Below are positions 1 to 5,300 of a stretch of 6,325 nucleotides of DNA, one piece after another. Position numbers and translations under genes: made by a program. The notes under the pieces are model-generated. The model saw only the letters and a program-made list of their open reading frames with translations, was not told where the DNA came from and made no database searches. Numbering within the stretch: position 1 is the stretch's first letter; each line of letters opens with the position of its first letter. The DNA comes from Gemmatimonadota bacterium (lineage in GTDB: Bacteria > Gemmatimonadota > Gemmatimonadetes > Longimicrobiales > Gaopeijiaceae): positions 1-6,325 of the forward strand of contig JAPOOQ010000648.1 of the NCBI GenBank assembly GCA_026713345.1, in the 5' to 3' direction.

Positions 1-140
1 AGCCGCGGCCGGCGCGGTGGGCCGCGGCCGAGTTCCGCACCCTGCAGGAGGAATACCAGGCTTGGCGCGGACCAGTTGCCCGAGTTCCTGGCCGACTCCC
101 GGACCGCCGAGCTGCTCAAGGGCGGCTGCGAGCCGAGACT
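1..140 (+). pseudogene. Frameshifted 3' remnant of an unidentified gene
   Basis: Two neighbouring frames each carry protein-like sequence that joins into one plausible protein if one base is removed. Frame 3 reads AEFRTLQEEYQAWR up to about base 68, then turns into Arg/Pro/Gly-rich nonsense. From about base 71, frame 1 reads DQLPEFLADSRTAELLK, which continues the same amphipathic, acidic style. The extra G lies at about 67-70. Frame 1 has no stop before the next gene, so the remnant runs into the coiled-coil gene's frame. I do not recognise the family. The 5' part lies outside the window. Alternatives are a sequencing or assembly error in a live gene, or a genuine N-terminal extension of the next gene from the TTG at 76; the ribosome binding site and ATG at 193 argue against the extension. 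Confidence 0.3.
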
Positions 141-177
141 GAAACGTCCGGCGCACGACGCCCCACGCCGGGATCAT

Positions 178-182
178 GGAGA
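178..182 (+). promoter_or_regulatory. Ribosome binding site that sets the start of the coiled-coil gene
   Basis: GGAGA lies 10 bases before the ATG at 193, a normal Shine-Dalgarno spacing. The alternative TTG start at 76 has no comparable site at the right distance and would add 39 residues that look like the remnant of another gene, so the ATG at 193 is preferred. Confidence 0.6.
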
Positions 183-192
183 CTCCGAGCTG

Positions 193-612
193 ATGCTCGA
201 CACGCACGCCGTCGCCCGGTCACTGACCGCCGCCGACTTCACGCCTGCCCAGGCTGACGCTCTCACCGACGCCCTGCGGGAGTTCACCGAGCAGGGCGAC
301 CACGTCACGTCCGACCAGTTCAGGGCGGGCCAGTCCGAGATGAGGGCCGAGATCGCCGAGGTCCGCGCCGAGATCGCGAACCTGGATACGCGGCTCTCGG
401 CCCAGATCGCCGAACTTCGCACCGAACAGCGAACCCAGGTTGCCGAGGTCCGGACTGAGATCGCGAACCTGGATACGCGGCTCTCGACCCAGATCGCCGG
501 TGTCCGCACGGAGATCGCGAGCCTCGAAACCAGGCTCATCCGCTGGATGGTCGGGACCGTGCTCGCGACGGCGGCGCTGACGGTCGGAATTCTGCGGCTC
601 CTGGCTGAATAA
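193..612 (+). CDS. Small coiled-coil protein with C-terminal membrane helix, DUF1640/CCDC90-like
   Basis: The product is 139 residues, starting MLDTHAVARSLTAADF. Residues 1-43 form a small head with the pattern 'DTHAVARSLTAADFTPAQAD', followed by a stretch predicted to be helical. Residues 44-114 are an uninterrupted coiled coil built from repeats such as RAEIAEVRAEIANLDTRL, in which charged Glu/Arg positions alternate with Ile/Leu/Val. Residues about 118-136 (WMVGTVLATAALTVGILRLL) form one membrane helix, so the protein is a tail-anchored rod. This layout of head, coiled coil and C-terminal helix matches bacterial DUF1640 proteins, related to the CCDC90/MCUR1 group of mitochondrial membrane proteins. 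The bacterial role is not established and no enzyme motif is visible. It stands alone, about 415 bases before the next gene. Family assignment is from pattern memory, not a search. The coding region is secure; the start was chosen from the GGAGA at 178-182. Confidence 0.85.
   Translation: MLDTHAVARSLTAADFTPAQADALTDALREFTEQGDHVTSDQFRAGQSEMRAEIAEVRAEIANLDTRLSAQIAELRTEQRTQVAEVRTEIANLDTRLSTQIAGVRTEIASLETRLIRWMVGTVLATAALTVGILRLLAE
370..540 (+). repeat. Near-exact internal DNA repeats encoding the coiled coil
   Basis: The 30-base block at 370-399 recurs identically at 457-486, 87 bases (29 codons) later. A diverged third copy sits at 511-540. Each encodes EIANLDTRLS or a variant (EIASLETRLI in the third). 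Identity at silent positions points to recent duplication rather than mere protein-level constraint. The spacing is not uniform (29 then 18 codons), so the rod seems to have grown or shrunk by recombination between short units. Confidence 0.85.
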
Positions 613-613
613 C

Positions 614-642
614 GGGGCCCCATCGGTCGGCCCCTACGGGGC
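614..642 (+). terminator. Possible GC-rich stem-loops after the coiled-coil gene, no T-run
   Basis: Starting two bases after the stop codon, GGGGCC (614-619) can pair with GGCCCC (629-634) around a 9-base loop. A competing hairpin pairs GCCCC (630-634) with GGGGC (638-642) around TAC. The two folds share bases 630-634 and exclude each other. There is no T-run, so this is not a canonical intrinsic terminator. It could be a non-canonical terminator or an mRNA end-protecting fold, or simply chance in GC-rich DNA. Confidence 0.25.
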
Positions 643-718
643 ACGGAGCAACCCCGACTCGGTCACCGCGGCCGCACAGCCGACCGAGCGCCGCCCAGCC
701 TGGAGAATTCTCACCGCC

Positions 719-1011
719 TCACCCCTTCAGCAACTTGTCCGCAAAGCAGGCCTCTCGGGACGTGCGCGCCGAGGAACTCCAGCACGAACGTCAGAACCGC
801 GAGGTTGCCCCCGCCGACCCGTCCACCGTCGCGGATGAGCGCAGAGACCCCGGCCATGCGTCGCAGCCCGCGCGCCGGACCATGCCGACCACCCCACCAG
901 ACCCCTCGCTACGCCTGCCAGTTCGCGAGCCTTGGCGAGTACGTCTTCGGTGGACGCGTGGACGCCATGCGTCGCCTCTTCCGCGGCCGTTGACGCCTTG
1001 AGGGTGTCAAT
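719..1011 (-). pseudogene. Decayed minus-strand coding sequence, three frames
   Basis: Read on the minus strand, three frames each hold one protein-like segment in order. The first, from about 1011, begins IDTLKASTAAEEATHGVHAS and continues STEDVLAKARELAG. The second, around 857-765, contains SALIRDGGRVGGG followed by NLAVLTFVLEFLGAHV. The third, after about 765, gives SREACFADKLLKG and stops at 719-721. Joining them needs two frame changes. No ATG, GTG or TTG opens the first segment near 1011, which agrees with decay. I do not recognise the family. The alternative is that this is an untranslated GC-rich spacer and the segments are coincidental. It faces away from the gene at 1027, leaving only about 15 bases between them. 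Confidence 0.25.
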
Positions 1012-1018
1012 GTAACAA
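990..1018 (+). promoter_or_regulatory. Weak candidate promoter for the 1027 gene
   Basis: TTGACG (990-995) and TAACAA (1013-1018) are separated by 17 bases and sit at the start of a locally AT-rich stretch. The -35 element is good; the -10 element matches the consensus poorly. Transcription would begin almost at the ATG at 1027, so the mRNA would be leaderless or nearly so. That fits the absence of a Shine-Dalgarno sequence before this gene, but it is only a candidate. Confidence 0.2.
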
Positions 1019-1026
1019 TATAAGCA

Positions 1027-1557
1027 ATGATCGACATACTCATCGCTATCGGCAGTCTCCTGACTGCCTTTTTTACCGGCGTTCTCGCGTGGTTTGCTTG
1101 GATGAAGTGGAGGCGCGTGCACCCAACGCTGCAAGTGGACCGCTGGCTCATCAACGGGAAGCCAAAGCTGTCAGGACGGCCAGAAGAGGTATTTAGCGGC
1201 GACTGGAGCATCAGTTTTGTTGTATCCGAGGCTATTGGTATCCCCGCACGGTTGAAGGAGATACACGCTGCCGCCAAGCTCGGGTTCCAGGACAGCGTCA
1301 CGAATCTACCGCCACAGAAGTTTAGCAGCCGCGTCATCTCTATCCATGCGCCCTACGAGGCCACTGTTAGCGTCGAGGCCCCGCGACCTCAGGAGCGCGT
1401 ACTCCTATTCATCGACATCACCATTCGTTTCGTCGACCCAGGACAAGGAGCGGTAGCGCGTGAAGCTGTATTCCACGCGCTGATTAAGTCCGAATACGGT
1501 ACAGATGATGATCTCGCCATTGTCCGCATCGACGCTGACGAGTCGCGCAGGTGGTGA
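1027..1557 (+). CDS. Hypothetical protein with one N-terminal membrane helix
   Basis: The product is 176 residues. Residues about 4-26 (ILIAIGSLLTAFFTGVLAWFA) form a membrane helix, followed at once by the basic stretch KWRR. By the positive-inside rule this places the C-terminal domain in the cytoplasm. Residues about 35-170 alternate hydrophobic and polar residues like a beta-rich domain (for example WSISFVV, RVISIHAPYEATVSVEA, VLLFIDITIRFV), with a charged tail ending DADESRRW. There are no Cys pairs and no catalytic motif I can name, and I do not recognise the family. Codon use is more mixed and less GC-biased at third positions than in either neighbouring gene (for example attggtatc, tttagcagc), which suggests recent acquisition. 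There is no clear ribosome binding site before the ATG; translation may be leaderless. No partner gene is adjacent. That it is coding is likely from length, the coherent membrane helix and the clean beta-pattern; function is unknown. Confidence 0.75.
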   Translation: MIDILIAIGSLLTAFFTGVLAWFAWMKWRRVHPTLQVDRWLINGKPKLSGRPEEVFSGDWSISFVVSEAIGIPARLKEIHAAAKLGFQDSVTNLPPQKFSSRVISIHAPYEATVSVEAPRPQERVLLFIDITIRFVDPGQGAVAREAVFHALIKSEYGTDDDLAIVRIDADESRRW

Positions 1558-1668
1558 CCGGCACTTCGCACCCCCTGGGCCCCGCGCGACGCGACATCCC
1601 TGGCGACAATCCCCCCGGGGGAGACCACGGCTACGGCGGTTCCCACCCATCAAGGTCTTTCATGGGTT

Positions 1669-1685
1669 GCGTGCGTGCCGCACGC
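1669..1685. other. Perfect 7-bp hairpin downstream of the 1027 gene
   Basis: GCGTGCG (1669-1675) pairs with CGCACGC (1679-1685) around a TGC loop. It lies about 112 bases after the stop at 1557 and has no T-run on the plus strand, so it is not a standard terminator. It may be a transcript 3'-end fold or chance. Confidence 0.3.
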
Positions 1686-2216
1686 CATTCCCAACGCGAG
1701 GATGGATTACGACCGCGGTGAAACCTGGAGCTGCGCGCGAGGTCGCGCTTTCCTTTCGAGCTGGCGCAACCCCCGGCGCCGGGATACCCCGCTCCGAAGT
1801 TAACAGCAGCACCGTTATCGGACCCTGAGGGGCCGGCCGAGCTCCGTCCTGCCCGGCACGCGGCGCCCAGGTCTCCGCAGCCGCACCACCCTCCCAAAAC
1901 GGCCCCGTTCCCCGTTCCGTCCGCCTCGCGCTCGAGCCCGGCTCGGCGGCGACCGCGCCCAGCGACAACTCCCGCCGTCGCGCGATCCCGAAAGCGGTCG
2001 ACCTGCTCTCGGAACGTCGCTCCCCGCCCAGGCCCGGATCCGTACGGACAGTCGTCGTCTTCTGACGCCGTCCCGCCTCGTCGGAAACCTCGCACCGCAT
2101 CCCCCGCGTTGTCGTAGCCGTCTCCCTCTCTCCAATAACCCGAGCCATATGCGCAATCGACCGTTCGGCGTAAACCTAGGACGTAGAACAACTTGCGGGA
2201 CACGCGCCGAGCGGCG

Positions 2217-2237
2217 GGCCCAAAAACAGGCCCAAAA
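2217..2237. repeat. Short direct repeat GGCCCAAAA, two copies 12 bases apart
   Basis: GGCCCAAAA occurs at 2217-2225 and 2229-2237, about 140 bases before the start codon of the large gene. The spacing is close to one helical turn, so a dimeric regulator could bind both on one DNA face. With only two copies it may be chance. Confidence 0.35.
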
Positions 2238-2305
2238 CGGATTTCGACGCGGGCAGTCGGGAGGCTCAGGAGCAGATGCGGAGCGGTAGTCGACATCGGG
2301 GGGAG

Positions 2306-2339
2306 GCAGGGGGCGGAGGATACGGTTTCCCCCCGCTGC
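2306..2339 (+). promoter_or_regulatory. G-run/C-run hairpin in the leader of the large gene
   Basis: GCAGGGGG (2306-2313) pairs with CCCC (2331-2334) and CTGC (2336-2339), leaving one bulged G at 2335: eight G-C or A-T pairs around a 17-base loop. The same 5' arm belongs to a G-rich run (2298-2319, with tracts of 6, 2, 5, 2 and 2 G) that could instead form a G-quadruplex. It ends about 24 bases before the ribosome binding site, so it lies in the leader if transcription begins upstream. It does not match any riboswitch core I know. Confidence 0.35.
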
Positions 2340-2362
2340 TGGCGACAGACGGACGGATTCAC

Positions 2363-2369
2363 AAGGGAG
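2363..2369 (+). promoter_or_regulatory. Strong ribosome binding site for the large gene
   Basis: AAGGGAG lies 8 bases before the ATG at 2378. This near-consensus site at ideal spacing fixes the start, and the encoded N-terminus is a proper signal peptide. Confidence 0.8.
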
Positions 2370-2377
2370 ATTGCGAC

Positions 2378-5300
2378 ATGCGGACAGGAGCGATTTTCGC
2401 GAGAGGCAGTTGCCGGGCGCTGAAGTGGATGGCGCTGCTCGGGGTGGTCTTTGCGCTGGGAGCGGGCTCGGCCGCCGCCCAGGCAAAGCCGAACAAGCCC
2501 GTATTGACTGTGGAGGGCAGGAGCGCAGACGGGGTGACGTTGAAGTGGACCGTGCCTCCTGGTGGTCCTGCCATCACCGGTTTCCGAACGCAAGCCGGCA
2601 CCCCCCCCTTTACGGACGACACTCCCGAACCGGTGCCTGCGCCCGGGGCCGACCCGTTGGGAGCCGAAATCAGGACGTACGACCTCGACGGGGCGACAGC
2701 GGGCACGCGGCGCAGCTACCGGGTGGGAGCAATCGGTGCCGGCGGGCCCACTTGGTCGGATGTGAAGCACTTCACGACGGAAGCCCCACCGGTCGCCATC
2801 ACTGACTTGGCAGTGACAACTGGCGACCAGATGGCGACCTTGACTTGGGGGCGGGTGACTGGTGCGCGGTATTACGAATACAACTTCAAGCTCGGAGACG
2901 ACAGTGATGACTTCACCGCCGCCGCCGACGCCAGGAACTGGAAGCGTGCCGGCGGCAGTGGCACCAGCAGGGTGGTCATCAGTGGACTGATGAACGGTAG
3001 GAGTTACGTGTTCGGGGTTCAGGCCGTGAACAATGGCGGCTCCACTATCGCGGCTCCGCTAGTAGATGGGACTCCGTCCGGAAAGCCAGGGGCGCCGACG
3101 GACCTCACCGCAGAGGTTGGGACTCCTGATACTGCGGGCAAGGTAACTGTGACCTTGGATTGGACGGCGCCCGATGATGGCGGGAACAGCATCAAAGACT
3201 ACGAATACGAGATAGTCGACTTTCGCGGCTGGCGCCTCACTGGTAGCGCCAACGATTACTTCGACATCACCGGCCTGGATGAAGACATGGCGGCCGGGTA
3301 CACGTACAGAGTACGGGCCGTCAACGACAACGGTGTGGGGCCTGCTGCAAGCACAGACGGAAGTACAGAGGGAGGCGGTCCGACCACGACCCCCGCAGGG
3401 GGCACGGCCGGCCGGATTAAAAAGATCTACATCGGCAGCGCGGTGCCGAAGACCATCGACGGCGTTCCCTGGATGGTCGTGACAGAGGGCGCTGCCAGCA
3501 ACACGGTGTCGGTCACGGTCGAATGGACCGCTGATCAGCTCCGGGACATCTGGGCGGCCGTGCCCGAGGGAGGCAAGCCGGCCGATGTGACGGTGATGCT
3601 CGATATGATGCCGGCCCCGGTGTCCAACTTGGCTTGGGTGTCGCCGGCGGAGAACGAAGCCGGACATGACGACGTAACGATCGGGGCCGGGCTCATGGTC
3701 AAGATTCCCGCCAAGCCCGCCGACGGCGACAGGAGGCCCGTGGAATCGGAGCCGAGCAGTACCTCCATCGCCTTCAACCGTGACGCCGACGCCGAGAACG
3801 AGGCATTCTATATTGAGGTGACGAACGCGGAGGCGTTCGAAGCCGCTAGCAAGAAGATGAGCGAACTCTACGTGATCAATGACCGCGATCCGCAGGGCAT
3901 CGAACTGGAGCGGGTCACCAAAGGGGTCATCTACGAGGGTGGACCCAACCAGGTCTACAAAGTGGTCGCCAACCCCCGGAGGGTGGATCTTGATCTGAAC
4001 GTCAGGTTCGACCTGGAGCGTGTCCCGGGTGAAACCGTAGCGTCGGAGGACAACACCATTGACAAGGCGATCGGCACGATTCCGGTCGGCGGGAATGGCC
4101 AGGAAACCGTCACGCTGACGCTGGACGACAACGACCGGAACCGCGTCGACGACATGCTCCAGCTTTTCGCCGAGGTCGTGGTCTACGCCCTCGACAGCGG
4201 GAACTATGACGACGATATCCGCAGAAAGCATGTGGACATCGATGTCCTCGACGTGCACAAGATCCCGCCCTTTAAGGTGGATCCGACGCCGGAGACCGTC
4301 ACCGAGGGCGATAACATCACGCTGACCTACACCATCGACCGGAATCCTCCGGACACGATCGTGCTCGACCCTGAAACCCTGCAGTACACCTCCGAGGCGC
4401 TGACGCTCACCGTCATGGCGATGGACGGCTCCTCCATGAACGACGACTTCCGCATCGTGGCTCCCAAGGTCACGATTGAGGAGCAGCGCGGAGGTGGGAC
4501 GCAGACGGCCGACGTGGAGGTCGAGATCAAGCTGGACGACGACCTTGGTGAGGAAATGCTGGTTCTCGAAGCGACCCTCGCAGCCGCGGACACCATGTAC
4601 GGACCATCGGATCCGTCGGATCCTTACTCATCGGATCCGGTTTCAGCCCAGAGGCTGAAGGAGGCGACGACGGCCACCATCACCATCAAGGACGCCACCG
4701 TCAAGCAGATCCAGCCGAAGGGCGAGACGGAAGTGAAGCAGGCCGTTGACGACGCGAAGGCCGAGGGGGGCGGCGACGAGGGCCTGAACCCAGGCGAGTC
4801 GTTCAGCGTCATGGTCAGCGATCTCTTCACGGAGACCACTGGCTACACCGGCGACTACGATGTCTCCGCGACTGGCAGTGCGGTCAAGACGTCGATATCG
4901 TCGAACGGCGACGTCATGGTCGAGGCGGTGGAGGTCGGCATGTCCACCGTCACGGTCACCGCGAAGGCGTCGATGTCCATGTCTTCGTTGGTGGCGACTC
5001 GGCAGACTTCCGCGGACTCCGCCGAGGTCGACTTCGATGTCGATGTTGTCAACAAGAAGTTGATGGTCACGGTGGCGGCCGATCCCATGACGGTCGAAGA
5101 GGGCGGAACCTCGATGATCACCGCGAGCGTCGAGGGCCGGGCCGTCCACGCCGACGACGGCACCGTCAAGATCGACCTGACGGTCGACGGCGACGCCACG
5201 CTTTCGGCGGATTCGATCACCATCGCGGCGGGGGACATGATGGGCTCCGTCACGCTGACGGCCACCGACGACGACGACTACGACGACGAGACGGTGACGG

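Larger units (their letters stand above)
1558..2362. other. About 800-base stretch without a supportable gene
   Basis: No frame on either strand gives sequence I would defend as a protein. Several minus-strand frames stay open for a long way (one spans 1631-2770), but they read as Arg/Gly/Pro/Ser-rich low-complexity sequence, have no ribosome binding site and run into the 5' end of the large gene on the other strand. This is usual for GC-rich DNA that lacks stop codons by composition. From about 1850 to 2130 the plus strand is markedly C-rich and pyrimidine-rich; from about 2240 to 2320 it switches to purine-rich. It could hold an untranslated regulatory region or RNA, or a fully decayed gene; the sequence alone does not decide. 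Confidence 0.5.

Noticed and set aside
735..1001. Short plus-strand frames between the two small genes
   Set aside because: Arg/Pro-rich with no ribosome binding site and no plausible fold; the minus strand is more protein-like here.
1612..1621. CCCCCGGGGG palindrome after the 1027 gene, considered as a terminator
   Set aside because: There is no loop-forming sequence and no T-run; a ten-base palindrome is expected now and then in such GC-rich DNA.
2149..2290. Possible 45-codon plus-strand peptide beginning MRNRPFGVNLG
   Set aside because: No ribosome binding site before its ATG; the sequence is Arg/Gln/Gly-rich and unstructured. Not distinguishable from chance.
613..2377. CRISPR array, insertion sequence ends, or attachment site flanking the lower-GC gene
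   Set aside because: I found no regularly spaced repeats, no paired terminal inverted repeats and no matching direct repeats at the edges near 1000 and 1560.
1631..2770. Long minus-strand frame spanning the gene-less stretch and the 5' end of the large gene
   Set aside because: Low-complexity Arg/Gly/Pro/Ser sequence with no recognisable motif. It overlaps the ribosome binding site and signal peptide of the real gene. Openness is explained by high GC.
3059..4258. Open minus-strand frame of about 399 codons
   Set aside because: It is opposite the FN3 and middle region of the large gene, has no ribosome binding site or family hallmark, and its Val/Asp/His/Arg-rich composition is typical of an antisense shadow.
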